Source of the DNA: DASRAU01 sp035638075
GTDB lineage: Bacteria; Acidobacteriota; Polarisedimenticolia; Gp22-AA2
Reading direction: 5' to 3'
Length of the DNA stretch: 43,050 nucleotides
NCBI GenBank assembly: GCA_035638075.1
Contig: DASRAU010000008.1
Coordinates: forward strand, 1-43,050
Position 1 is the first letter of the stretch; each line of letters starts with the position of its first letter. The notes under the pieces are model-generated. The model saw nothing but the letters and a program-made list of their open reading frames with translations. It searched no databases and had not been told where the DNA came from. Below, in pieces: positions 26,851-35,142 of the stretch. The translations under genes and the position numbers were made by a program.

Positions 26851-29800
26851 TCAGAAAGTGGTGCCGATGCTGAAGATGAAGTTGGAGGTGTCCTCGCCCG
26901 GGATCGGGTCCTGGATCACCCCGTAGATCAGCCGCAGCGGGGCCTGGAAGATGGGGAGGTAGAACCGCATCTCGAGCCCGTAGTCCACCCTCAGGTCGTC
27001 GAAGCTCGGATTGACGCCGTTGTCGTAGGCGTTGCCGGCGTCGTAGAAGAGGACGAACTCGACGGTGTCGCTCACCGGCACGGCGTACTCGATGTTGAAC
27101 TGCACGTACTTGTCCCCGCCGGGGAGCACCGTGCCGAACACGCCGTCGCCGTTGGTGTCCTCGCCGTAGTCGAGCTTGCAGTTGCCGAGGTCCAGCTCAC
27201 CGTTGTCCTGGACGCCGTTCATGTTCCTGTCGTCCGCCTGGCAGAAGGGCGTGAACACGCCGTCGGGGCGATCCTCGGTGCGGTCGAGCCGGCCGTTGCC
27301 GTTCCTGTCCTCCGAGTCGAGGACGCCGTTGCCGTTGAGGTCCTCCCCCGGATCGAGGATGCCGTTGTGGTTCAGGTCCTCGGTGTCGAGGAGGCCGTTG
27401 TCGTTGAGGTCCTCGGCCGGATCGAGCAGGCAGTTGCCGCGATCGAGCTCGTTCGGATCGATCTTCCCGTTGCCGTTGAGATCCTCGCAGGTATTCGGCA
27501 GCAGGATGCCGTCCGGGTTGCGGTCCTCGGGCACGTCGATGACGCCGTTCTTGTTGACGTCGTCGTCCCGCCGGATCGGGCTGACGCTGCGGGTGCGGAA
27601 CATCCGCAGCGAGCGCTCGCCGCCGAGGTAGTACCGCTCGTACTGCGGGACGAAGGCGGCCCCGTTGATCGCCTCGACGTAGCCGGCCGACATGTTCAGC
27701 GCGACGTAGTGCCGCCGCGCGAAGCCGGGCAGGTAGAGGGTGGCGTCCTGCCGGAACTTGACGAAGTCGTTGTCCCCGCCGAGGAAGCCGCCCGCGTACT
27801 CGACGCTCGACTGGGAGCGGACCCCGTGGGTCGGGCGGAAGAAGTTGTTGCGGGTGTCGAAGGTGTAGAGCGTCAGGACGCTCGAGGTCGTGCTCGTCGA
27901 GGTCTGCGTCCCGAACGCCGCCGAGGTCGGCACGAAGGTGACGTCCTCGAGGGTGTAGGCGACGTCGAAGCGCGAGAAGTTGCCGAGCAGGCGGCCGAAG
28001 TTCACCGAACCGCCCTGCCCCTCGCGGCGGTACCCGGTGTAGACCGCCTGGCGGCGGAACAGGGAGAACCCGAGCGACCAGGGACGCCCCAGGAACCAGG
28101 GCTCGGTGAAGTTGAGCGCGTAGCGGCTCCCCCGCTGCCCCGTCTGCAGGAACGCCGAGAAGACCTCGCCACGCCCGAGGAAGTTGCGCGTCGAGTAGGA
28201 GCCCTGGAAAAATCCGCCGTCCAGGCCCGACACGCCGCCGCCGACCTGGATCTCGTTGCGGCTCGACTCGGTCCCCTGCACCTGGATCTGCACCTGGCCC
28301 GTCTCCTGCTCGGGCGTGACCGTCGGGTCCCCCTCGACCTGCCAGTACCCGAGCTGGGAGATCTTGCGCACGCCGAGGCGCATCAGCTTGACGTTGAAGA
28401 GCTGCTGCTCCTGCAGGCGCATCTCGCGGCGCAGCACGCTGTCGCGCGTGCTGTTGTTGCCCGCGAAGTTGATCCGATCGACGAAGTACTTGCGGTCCTC
28501 GGTGATGTCGAGGCTCAGGTCGGCGACGCCGTCGTGCTTGCTGACCTGGGGGTCGATCGACACGTAGAAGTAGCCGCGCTCGCCGTAGTCGTCCTCCATC
28601 CGCTTGGTCGCCGCCTTCACGAGAGCGTCGTTGTAGACCATGCCGCTGCGCAGAGGGAAGCGGGCCATCACCTCGCGCTTGCTGAAGACGGTGTTCCCCG
28701 CGACGTCGACGGTGCCGAGCTTGTACGGCCGGCCTTCGACGATCGGCACGGTGAGGTAGACCCAGCGCTTCTTCGGCCCGGCCGCCTGCTCGCGCGCCTT
28801 GGCCTCCTTCTCGAGCCGCTTCTTCTTTTCCTTCTCGGTCTCGCCCGGCGGCGGCGGGGCCGAGGCCACTTCGGCGGGCTCGTCCTCCGCGAGGTTCTCG
28901 AAGGCCATCGGATCGAACGCCACGCGCTCGGGCCCGGGCTTCGCCTCCGGCGCCGGCTCCTTCCTGGCCTCCCCCTTTTTCTTCTTCTGGTCCTTGCGCG
29001 CCTCCGTCGAGGCGATCTCGACCACCTCGGGCTGGATGACGATGTCGAGGTAGCCGCGCGACCGATAGGCCGTGCGGATCGACTCGGCGTCCTGGTCGAA
29101 CTTCGCCGGGTGGTAGAGCGGCTTGCTCGAGGCCCAGGAGGTGAGCCAGAACGCCTGCTTCGTCAGCTTCAGCGTCTTGCGCAGCTCGTGGTCGTTGAAC
29201 ACCGTGTTGCCGACGAAGTCGATCTCCTTGATCTTGGTCTTGGCCCCCTCGCGGATCTCGAAGGTGACGTCACGCTGCCCCTGCGCCACGGGACCGAGGC
29301 GCGCGCGCACCCGGGCGTCGAGGTAGCCCTTCTCGGCCAGCATGTGCCCGATGAGCGACTCGGCGTGGCGCAGCGTGGTGAAATCGACCGGCTGGCCGCG
29401 CCGCACCTCGGCCTTCCCCTGCTGCAGGCGCTCGAGGATGCTGGTCTCCGTGACCGCCTTCATCCCGGAGTAGACGACGCTGCCGATGAGCGGACGGTCG
29501 CGCACGTGGAAGATGAGATCGACCTTGCCATCCGGCCGGCGCCGCGACTCGACGGCGATGTCGTCGAACAGGTCGAGCTCCCACATGCGGCGGAACTCGC
29601 GACGCACCTCCTCTTCGTCGTAGGGGGTGTCGCTCTTCAGCTTCAGGTTGGAGAAGAAGGCGGCGTCGGAGACGCGGGCGTTGCCGTCCACGACGATCCG
29701 GCCGATCGTCGGCGGTCCGGGGGCGGCCTGGGGAGTGCCCTCCTCCGCCGGCGCGGCATCCTTGTCCGCATCCGCGGCGGGCGGAGGCGCGGGAGTCGGG

Positions 29801-29943
29801 TTCTCAGCCGGCGGCGGGACGGCGGGCGGGGCCGGAGACGGAGATTCCTGTCCCGCCGCGGGAGGCGGCGCGGGCTCCTGCGCGGCCGCCCACCGGGGCG
29901 ACGACAGCAGGATCGCGGCGATTAAAAGAGGAGGGGGACGAAC
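26851..29943 (-). CDS. bamA: outer-membrane protein assembly factor BamA, with calcium-motif insertion in barrel loop 6
   Basis: BamA folds beta-barrel proteins into the outer membrane. A signal peptide (R-P-P-P-L-L-I-A-A-I-L-L-S-S ... W-A-A-A-Q) and a Pro/Ala-rich stretch lead into five POTRA domains. A Lys/Glu/Pro-rich insertion of about 80 residues sits in or just after the third (28770-29010). The 16-strand barrel follows, ending S-I-G-T-T-F with the terminal Phe of OMPs. The loop-6 motif region reads Y-L-G-G-E-R-S-L-R-M-F, where VRGF is usual. Right after it come about 145 residues of D-x-N-x-N-G-x-x-D repeats. No ATG, GTG or TTG exists between the clpC stop and the signal peptide. The end given is a GTT (29943) that would give a perfect signal peptide; the only canonical upstream start is ATG 30069, inside clpC. 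Confidence 0.93.
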   Translation of the reverse strand, partial: VRPPPLLIAAILLSSPRWAAAQEPAPPPAAGQESPSPAPPAVPPPAENPTPAPPPAADADKDAAPAEEGTPQAAPGPPTIGRIVVDGNARVSDAAFFSNLKLKSDTPYDEEEVRREFRRMWELDLFDDIAVESRRRPDGKVDLIFHVRDRPLIGSVVYSGMKAVTETSILERLQQGKAEVRRGQPVDFTTLRHAESLIGHMLAEKGYLDARVRARLGPVAQGQRDVTFEIREGAKTKIKEIDFVGNTVFNDHELRKTLKLTKQAFWLTSWASSKPLYHPAKFDQDAESIRTAYRSRGYLDIVIQPEVVEIASTEARKDQKKKKGEARKEPAPEAKPGPERVAFDPMAFENLAEDEPAEVASAPPPPGETEKEKKKRLEKEAKAREQAAGPKKRWVYLTVPIVEGRPYKLGTVDVAGNTVFSKREVMARFPLRSGMVYNDALVKAATKRMEDDYGERGYFYVSIDPQVSKHDGVADLSLDITEDRKYFVDRINFAGNNSTRDSVLRREMRLQEQQLFNVKLMRLGVRKISQLGYWQVEGDPTVTPEQETGQVQIQVQGTESSRNEIQVGGGVSGLDGGFFQGSYSTRNFLGRGEVFSAFLQTGQRGSRYALNFTEPWFLGRPWSLGFSLFRRQAVYTGYRREGQGGSVNFGRLLGNFSRFDVAYTLEDVTFVPTSAAFGTQTSTSTTSSVLTLYTFDTRNNFFRPTHGVRSQSSVEYAGGFLGGDNDFVKFRQDATLYLPGFARRHYVALNMSAGYVEAINGAAFVPQYERYYLGGERSLRMFRTRSVSPIRRDDDVNKNGVIDVPEDRNPDGILLPNTCEDLNGNGKIDPNELDRGNCLLDPAEDLNDNGLLDTEDLNHNGILDPGEDLNGNGVLDSEDRNGNGRLDRTEDRPDGVFTPFCQADDRNMNGVQDNGELDLGNCKLDYGEDTNGDGVFGTVLPGGDKYVQFNIEYAVPVSDTVEFVLFYDAGNAYDNGVNPSFDDLRVDYGLEMRFYLPIFQAPLRLIYGVIQDPIPGEDTSNFIFSIGTTF
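27133..27567 (-). repeat. EF-hand/dockerin-like D-x-N-x-N-G-x-x-D repeats inside bamA
   Basis: These 145 codons of bamA encode about eight calcium-loop-like units (such as DLNGNGKID, DLNDNGLLD, DLNHNGILD, DLNGNGVLD, DRNGNGRLD, DRNMNGVQD, DTNGDGVFG). The outer parts look like two diverged copies of a ~47-residue module: E-D-R-(N)-P-D-G-x-x-x-P, Cys, then D-x-N-x-N-G, E-L-D-x-G-N-C-x-L-D and E-D-x-N-x-x-G. Each copy holds two Cys, four in all. The DNA repeats of about 27-36 nt follow the protein repeats and are not a CRISPR. Confidence 0.9.
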
Positions 29944-29956
29944 GGATCGCCTCGGT

Positions 29957-32380
29957 TCAGGACGTGATGCCGATCGGCTCGCGGAAGGCGAGCCGTTCCT
30001 GGTCGACGAAGATCTCGATCTCCCCCCGCTCGGGCAGCCGCCCGAGGATGAGGCTTTCCGACAGGGCATCCTCGATGTGCTTCTGGATGGCGCGGCGGAG
30101 CGGGCGCGCGCCGTACGAGCGATCGCCGCAGGTCTTCTCGATGAGCCAGCGGTGCGCGTCGTCGGTGACGGTGATGTGGATTCCCCTCTCCCTCAGGCTG
30201 GCGTTGAGCTGCTGGATCATCAGGCGGGAGATGGCCAGCAGGTTCTCGTCGGTGAGGGCGTCGAACACGATGATCTCGTCCACCCGGTTGATGAACTCGG
30301 GGTGCAGCGCGGAGCGCAGCTCGCGCAGGACGACCTCGCGCCGGTCGTCGTAATCGGCGTCGCGGTCGGCGGAGGTGCGGAACCCCATCGGCCCCTGCTT
30401 CTGCAGCAGGTGCGCGCCGATGTTCGAGGTCATCACCAGCAGCGCGTTCTTGAAGTCGGTGGTGTCGCCGAAGGCGTCGGTGATCTGCCCGTCCTCCATG
30501 ACCTGCAGGAGGATGTTGAGCACGTCGGGGTGCGATTTCTCGATCTCGTCGAGCAGCAGCACGCAGTAGGGGCGGCGCTTGATGCGCTCGGTGAGCTGCC
30601 CCCCCTCCTCGTAGCCGACGTAGCCGGGGGGGGAGCCGATCATCTTGGCGATGGCGTGCTTCTCCATGTACTCCGACATGTCGAAGCGCACCAGCGCCTT
30701 CTCGTCCCCGAAGAGGAACTCCGCCAGCCCCTTGGCGACCTCGGTCTTCCCGACGCCGGTCGGCCCGAGGAAGATGAAGGAGCCCACCGGGCGCAGGGGG
30801 CTCTTGAGCCCGGCGCGCAGCCGGCGGACGGAGCGCGCCACGGCCGCCACCGCGGGGTCCTGGCCGACGATGCGCTCGTGCAGCGCCCCCTCCATGTGCA
30901 GCAGGCGCTCGGCCTCCTCCTTCTTGACCGAGGCGATGGGCACGCCGGTCCACTTGGAGACGACCTCCTCGATGTCCTCGACGGCGACGTCGCTGACCGA
31001 GCGGCGCTCCTCGTCCTCGCGCCGACGCACCTCGTCGTAGCGGGTCCTGAGCGCGATCTCCTCGTCGTGCTGCCGCACCGCCTTCTCGAAGTCCTTGCGG
31101 AACAGGTAGCTCTTCATGCTGGCGACGGCGCGCTCGATGTCCCGCTCGAGCTCGCGCACCTCGCGCACGTTGAGGCGCCGGCGCAGCTTGACGCGCGCCC
31201 CCGCCTCGTCGAGCACGTCGATCGCCTTGTCGGGGAGGAAGCGGTCGGTGATGTAGCGGTGCGACAGGGTGACCGCGGCGCGCAGCGCCGCCTCGCCGTA
31301 GCTGACCTGGTGGAACTTCTCGTAGCGATCCTTCACCCCGTGCAGGATCGAGAGGGTCTCCTCCTCGGTCGGCGGATGCAGCCGGATGGGCTGGAAGCGG
31401 CGGACCAGCGCCCGGTCCCGCTCGATGTAGCGGTGGTAGTCCTTGGGGGTGGTGGCGCCGATGCACTGCACCTCGCCGCGCGACAGCGCCGGCTTGATGA
31501 TGCTGGCGGCGTCGAGCGACCCCTCCGCCGAGCCGGCGCCGATGAGCGAGTGGATCTCGTCGATGAAGATGATGATGTCCTCGTTGCCGACGATCTCCGA
31601 GAGGATGCCCTTGAGGCGCTCCTCGAACTGGCCGCGGTACTTGGTGCCGGCGACGACCAGGGAGAGGTCGAGCGCCAGGATGCGCTTGCGCGACAGCGAC
31701 ACCGGGACGTGCCCGTCGGCGATGCGCTGCGCCAGCCCCTCCACGAGCGCCGTCTTGCCCACGCCCGGCTCGCCGAGGAGCACGATGTTGTTCTTGCGCC
31801 GGCGGGACAGGACCTGCACCATCCGCTCGAGCTCGCCCTCGCGGCCGATCAGCGGGTCGAAGGCCTGGCGCCCGGCGAGATCGCTCAGGTCGCGGGCGAA
31901 CTCGTTGAGGAAGGGGGTCTCCTTCGCCTTGCGCGGCAGCGCCCGCTGCTTCCAGGCGGCCACCGTGTCCTCGCGCAGGGCGTAGAGGCGCATGCCCTTC
32001 TCGGCGAGCAGGCGCCCCGCGGCGGACTCCTCCACCCGCAAAAGGCCCAGCAGGATGTGCTCGTCGCTGACGTGCGGATGGAGCAGGCGCTCGGCCTCCT
32101 CCTCGGCGCAGGCGAGCACCTTCTTGGCCTCTTCGCTGAAGGGGATCTCGATCGGCGTGACCTGCTTCTCGCCGCTCGGGCCGCGCGCCTCCATCTCGGC
32201 GCGCAGGAGCTCGATGTTGACGGCCGCCTTGGTGAAGAGCTCCTGGACGAGCTCGTCGCCGTCCTTGAGCAGGCCGAGAAGGAGGTGCTCGGAGCCGATG
32301 ACACGGCTCCCCATCTGGCTGGCCTCGTAGCGCGCGAGGAACAGCACCTTCTTGGCCTTCTCGGTGTACTTCTCGAACAT
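29957..32380 (-). CDS. clpC: ATP-dependent Clp protease ATP-binding subunit ClpC
   Basis: The 807-residue AAA+ unfoldase feeds substrates to ClpP. It has two Clp N-terminal repeats (about 5-145). The first AAA+ module carries Walker A G-E-P-G-V-G-K-T and Walker B I-I-F-I-D-E-I-H. A short middle domain (about 405-475) follows, then the second AAA+ module with G-P-T-G-V-G-K-T, V-L-L-L-D-E-I-E-K-S and the pore segment G-S-P-P-G-Y-V-G-Y. The short middle domain favours ClpC/ClpA type over ClpB. It sits between lolD (28-nt gap) and bamA, an unusual place for it. Confidence 0.95.
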   Translation of the reverse strand: MFEKYTEKAKKVLFLARYEASQMGSRVIGSEHLLLGLLKDGDELVQELFTKAAVNIELLRAEMEARGPSGEKQVTPIEIPFSEEAKKVLACAEEEAERLLHPHVSDEHILLGLLRVEESAAGRLLAEKGMRLYALREDTVAAWKQRALPRKAKETPFLNEFARDLSDLAGRQAFDPLIGREGELERMVQVLSRRRKNNIVLLGEPGVGKTALVEGLAQRIADGHVPVSLSRKRILALDLSLVVAGTKYRGQFEERLKGILSEIVGNEDIIIFIDEIHSLIGAGSAEGSLDAASIIKPALSRGEVQCIGATTPKDYHRYIERDRALVRRFQPIRLHPPTEEETLSILHGVKDRYEKFHQVSYGEAALRAAVTLSHRYITDRFLPDKAIDVLDEAGARVKLRRRLNVREVRELERDIERAVASMKSYLFRKDFEKAVRQHDEEIALRTRYDEVRRREDEERRSVSDVAVEDIEEVVSKWTGVPIASVKKEEAERLLHMEGALHERIVGQDPAVAAVARSVRRLRAGLKSPLRPVGSFIFLGPTGVGKTEVAKGLAEFLFGDEKALVRFDMSEYMEKHAIAKMIGSPPGYVGYEEGGQLTERIKRRPYCVLLLDEIEKSHPDVLNILLQVMEDGQITDAFGDTTDFKNALLVMTSNIGAHLLQKQGPMGFRTSADRDADYDDRREVVLRELRSALHPEFINRVDEIIVFDALTDENLLAISRLMIQQLNASLRERGIHITVTDDAHRWLIEKTCGDRSYGARPLRRAIQKHIEDALSESLILGRLPERGEIEIFVDQERLAFREPIGITS

Positions 32381-32408
32381 CGCGCCCCCGGCGACCTGCC
32401 CGGTGATT

Positions 32409-33113
32409 TTAGCGGCCGCCCGGAACGGGCGTCAAGGAACCGCGCTGCATCACGAGCACGCGATCGCTCTGGCCGGCGAGCCGCCCGCTGTGGGTCACGA
32501 GGATCGTGGTCATCCGCCGGGCGCGGTGGAGATCCCGCAGCAGCTCGAAGGCGGACGCCGCGTTGCGCTCGTCGAGGTTCCCGGTCGGCTCGTCCGCGAG
32601 CAGGAGCACGGGGTTGCGGATGATCGCCCGGGCGATGGCCACCCTTTGCTGCTCCCCTCCCGACAGCTCGGCCGGGCGGCGATCCAGGGCCCCCGACAGG
32701 CCCAGCTCGCCGAGGAGCGCCGCGGCCCGCGCGCGCGCCGCGGCCGGCGGCTCCCCGCCGATGAGCAGCGGCATCATGGCGTTCTCGACCGCGGAGAACT
32801 CCGGCAAGAGGTGGTGGAACTGGAAGACGAAGCCGAGGTCCCGGTTGCGATAGGCGGCGCGCGCCGCCGCGGGGGCGGCCCCGATGTCGCGGCCGCGCAC
32901 CTCGACGGTGCCGGTGTCGGGCCGGTCGAGCGCGCCGATGACGTGCAGGAGCGTCGTCTTCCCGGCCCCCGATTCCCCCAGGATGGCCACCATCTCCCCG
33001 GCGGCGACCTCGAGGTCGAGCCCCCGGAGCACGTCGACGCGCGCCGAGCCTGTGCCGTACGCGCGCCGCACTTCGCGGCAGCGCAAAAGCGGCGGCGGCG
33101 CCGCTTCACTCAT
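32409..33113 (-). CDS. lolD: lipoprotein-releasing ABC transporter ATP-binding protein LolD
   Basis: The 234-residue ATPase has Walker A G-E-S-G-A-G-K-T-T, a Q loop (F-V-F-Q-F-H-H-L-L-P-E-F-S-A-V-E-N, the typical LolD/MacB form), the signature L-S-G-G-E-Q-Q-R-V-A-I-A-R-A, Walker B L-L-L-A-D-E-P-T-G-N-L-D and the switch His in V-T-H-S. LolD powers extraction of lipoproteins from the inner membrane for transfer to the outer membrane. ATG at 33113 is used because upstream codons lie within the permease gene; it overlaps the permease stop by 8 nt. Confidence 0.95.
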   Translation of the reverse strand: MSEAAPPPLLRCREVRRAYGTGSARVDVLRGLDLEVAAGEMVAILGESGAGKTTLLHVIGALDRPDTGTVEVRGRDIGAAPAAARAAYRNRDLGFVFQFHHLLPEFSAVENAMMPLLIGGEPPAAARARAAALLGELGLSGALDRRPAELSGGEQQRVAIARAIIRNPVLLLADEPTGNLDERNAASAFELLRDLHRARRMTTILVTHSGRLAGQSDRVLVMQRGSLTPVPGGR

Positions 33114-34347
33114 AGCGCAGCGCCTCGGACGGATCGAGCTGCGCCGCGCGCCAGGCGGGATAAAGGGTCGCCAGGAAGGAGACCCCGAAGGTGACGGCGA
33201 CCACGAGGACGACATCGAGCGGCCGGACGTGGAACGGGACGTACGGGATGAAGTAGACGTCGGGAGGCAGCCGGACGAGGTGCGTGCGATCGAGGACCAC
33301 CGCGAGCGACACGCCGAGGAGCGCCCCGGCCAGCGTCCCGCTGCCCGCGATGATGAGCCCCTGCAGGGCGAAGATGCGGCGCAGCCCCGACGCCGTGGCC
33401 CCCAGCGCCGCGAGGACGCCGATGTCCCGGACCTTCTCCATCACCAGGAGCACCAGGACCGAGACGATGTTGAGGGCCGCCACCACGATGATGAGCCCGA
33501 TGGCCACGCTCATCGCCAGCTTCTCGAGCCGCAGGGCCGAGAAGAAGGTGCGGTTCATCCGGACCAGGTCGTTGACGTAGAACTCCTGGCCGAGCGCGCC
33601 CTGCACCTCGTTCGCCTGGTCGGGGATGTGTCGCGGGTCGCGGACGCGCGCTTCGATCGCCGTGGCGGCGCCTCTCGCCAGGCCCGAGAAGCGGCGGAGC
33701 GCATCGAGGCCCACGTAGACGCGGGTCGTGTCGTATTCGTAGAAGCCCGACTCGAACGTCCCGGCGACCAGGAACTCGCGGCTGCGGGGCACGGTCAGGA
33801 GCGGCGAGACTTCCGGCCGCGCGATGATCACCCGGATCGTGTCCCCGGGGCCGACTCCCAGCCCGGCGGCCAGGTCGCGCCCCAGGAACGCCGGCTCCCG
33901 TCCGCGCGCATCGGTCTTGTCCAGGACGGAGGGGTCCCCGGCGACCAGGCGAGGCCACTCCGTCACCCGCCCTTCCGCCTGCGGATCGATGCCCTTGATC
34001 AAGACCGCGGTGCCGGCGGCGTTGAGGGCGCTCGAGGCCATCCCCTTCTCGAACACGACGGGGGCGGCGGCCTCGACCTGGGGCAGCGCCTCGAGGCGCG
34101 AAAGCGCGGCGGAGGCGTCGTTGATCGGCCGTCCCGACAGCCCCGACAGGATGGTCAGGTGCGCGTTGACGCCGAGGATCTTGGCCTGGATCTGGTCCTG
34201 GAAGCCGGTCATCAGGGCGAGAACGACGACCAGCGCGGCCACGCCGACGATCACCCCGAGCACGGAGATGGTCGAGATGACGAAGACGATGGCCTGCTTG
34301 CGGCGGGCGAACAGGTAGCGCCGGGCGATGAAGAGGGGAAACCCCAT
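33106..34347 (-). CDS. lolC: lipoprotein-releasing ABC transporter permease, LolC/LolE family
   Basis: The 413-residue permease has one N-terminal TM helix (about 18-45), preceded by the family start F-I-A-R-R-Y-L-F-A-R-R. A periplasmic domain follows (about 50-265), then three C-terminal TM helices (about 280-400), the FtsX-like layout. V-M-E-K-V-R-D-I-G-V-L-A-A-L-G-A (about 315-330) is the cytoplasmic coupling helix seen in LolC/LolE. Only one permease gene is present, so a homodimer (LolF-like) with LolD is likely. It overlaps lolD and follows the coiled-coil gene by 3 nt. Confidence 0.93.
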   Translation of the reverse strand: MGFPLFIARRYLFARRKQAIVFVISTISVLGVIVGVAALVVVLALMTGFQDQIQAKILGVNAHLTILSGLSGRPINDASAALSRLEALPQVEAAAPVVFEKGMASSALNAAGTAVLIKGIDPQAEGRVTEWPRLVAGDPSVLDKTDARGREPAFLGRDLAAGLGVGPGDTIRVIIARPEVSPLLTVPRSREFLVAGTFESGFYEYDTTRVYVGLDALRRFSGLARGAATAIEARVRDPRHIPDQANEVQGALGQEFYVNDLVRMNRTFFSALRLEKLAMSVAIGLIIVVAALNIVSVLVLLVMEKVRDIGVLAALGATASGLRRIFALQGLIIAGSGTLAGALLGVSLAVVLDRTHLVRLPPDVYFIPYVPFHVRPLDVVLVVAVTFGVSFLATLYPAWRAAQLDPSEALRYE

Positions 34348-34350
34348 CGA

Positions 34351-35142
34351 TCAGGAGTCGCCGCGGTCCCGCTTCTGCGCCACCCAGTCGCCCGAGGTCG
34401 CCTGCCCGCCCGAGAGGATGAAATTCTGCCAGCGGCCGCGCAGCGTCTTCCCGTCCGGGGCGATGGCCCCCTCGAGGTCCTGCGAGTGCCCCAGCTTGGA
34501 ATCGATCCGGTGCAGGAGGATCTTGCCGTTGACGAAGGTGCCCTGCAGGCTCCCCCGCCAGCCGCCGTCGAGGGAGTACTCCCCTCCCAGGATGGTCCCC
34601 GACTGGCGGAGCGTGAACGTGCCCTTGTCGTTGGTCGGCAGGTAGGTCACGTCCCAGGTGCCGGTCAGCGTCTCGTTGTCGCTCGGCAGCGTCCGTCGCA
34701 GCTTCCCGGTCTTGTCCTGCAGGAGCTCGATGCGCTCCTGCGAGTCGCGCATGCGCAGGCGCAGGTCGCGGGCCGCGCGGGTCAGGGCGTCGAGCTCCTG
34801 CTCGGCGCGGCCCAGGTCGGCCTCGCGCTTGTCCATCTCCTCACGCGTCCCCTGCGTCCTGCCGGAGACCATGCCGTCGAGCTCATCGTAGAGCTGCCGC
34901 ACCCGCGCCCGCGCCGCCTCGCGCTTGTCCGCGGTGCGCTGGTACTCCAGCAGGTCGTCGTCGAGAATCTTCTGCTCGACCTCCAGCTGGATCCGCAGCG
35001 CGTAGAGCGCCGCCAGCTGCTCCTCGGGCCGCTTCAGGTCCTGCGCCAGGAGTCCCGCGCCCCCGGCAAGCAGGAGGGCGGCGGCCGCGACCATCCGGCT
35101 CGCGGGGGCCTTGCCGCCGGAAGTCGCCCCGGCCCGGCTCAT
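34351..35142 (-). CDS. unrecognised envelope protein: N-terminal anchor, coiled coil, C-terminal beta domain
   Basis: I do not recognise this 263-residue protein. It has a hydrophobic segment (about 17-33, M-V-A-A-A-A-L-L-L-A-G-G) that could be a signal peptide or anchor. A charged coiled coil follows (about 38-150, rich in Glu, Arg, Leu), then a compact beta-rich domain (about 155-258, with G-T-W-D-V-T-Y, F-T-L-R-Q-S-G-T-I-L-G-G-E-Y and L-R-G-R-W-Q) resembling small lipocalin-like ligand-binding folds. The ATG overlaps the usg stop (ATGA), and the stop is 3 nt before lolC. The context suggests an envelope role linked to lipoprotein or lipid handling. Confidence 0.8.
   Translation of the reverse strand: MSRAGATSGGKAPASRMVAAAALLLAGGAGLLAQDLKRPEEQLAALYALRIQLEVEQKILDDDLLEYQRTADKREAARARVRQLYDELDGMVSGRTQGTREEMDKREADLGRAEQELDALTRAARDLRLRMRDSQERIELLQDKTGKLRRTLPSDNETLTGTWDVTYLPTNDKGTFTLRQSGTILGGEYSLDGGWRGSLQGTFVNGKILLHRIDSKLGHSQDLEGAIAPDGKTLRGRWQNFILSGGQATSGDWVAQKRDRGDS

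Noticed and set aside
27180..27560. Short direct DNA repeats that look like a CRISPR array
   Set aside because: The repeats stay in frame and encode the D-x-N-x-N-G-x-x-D units of BamA; the spacing varies and there are no true spacers.
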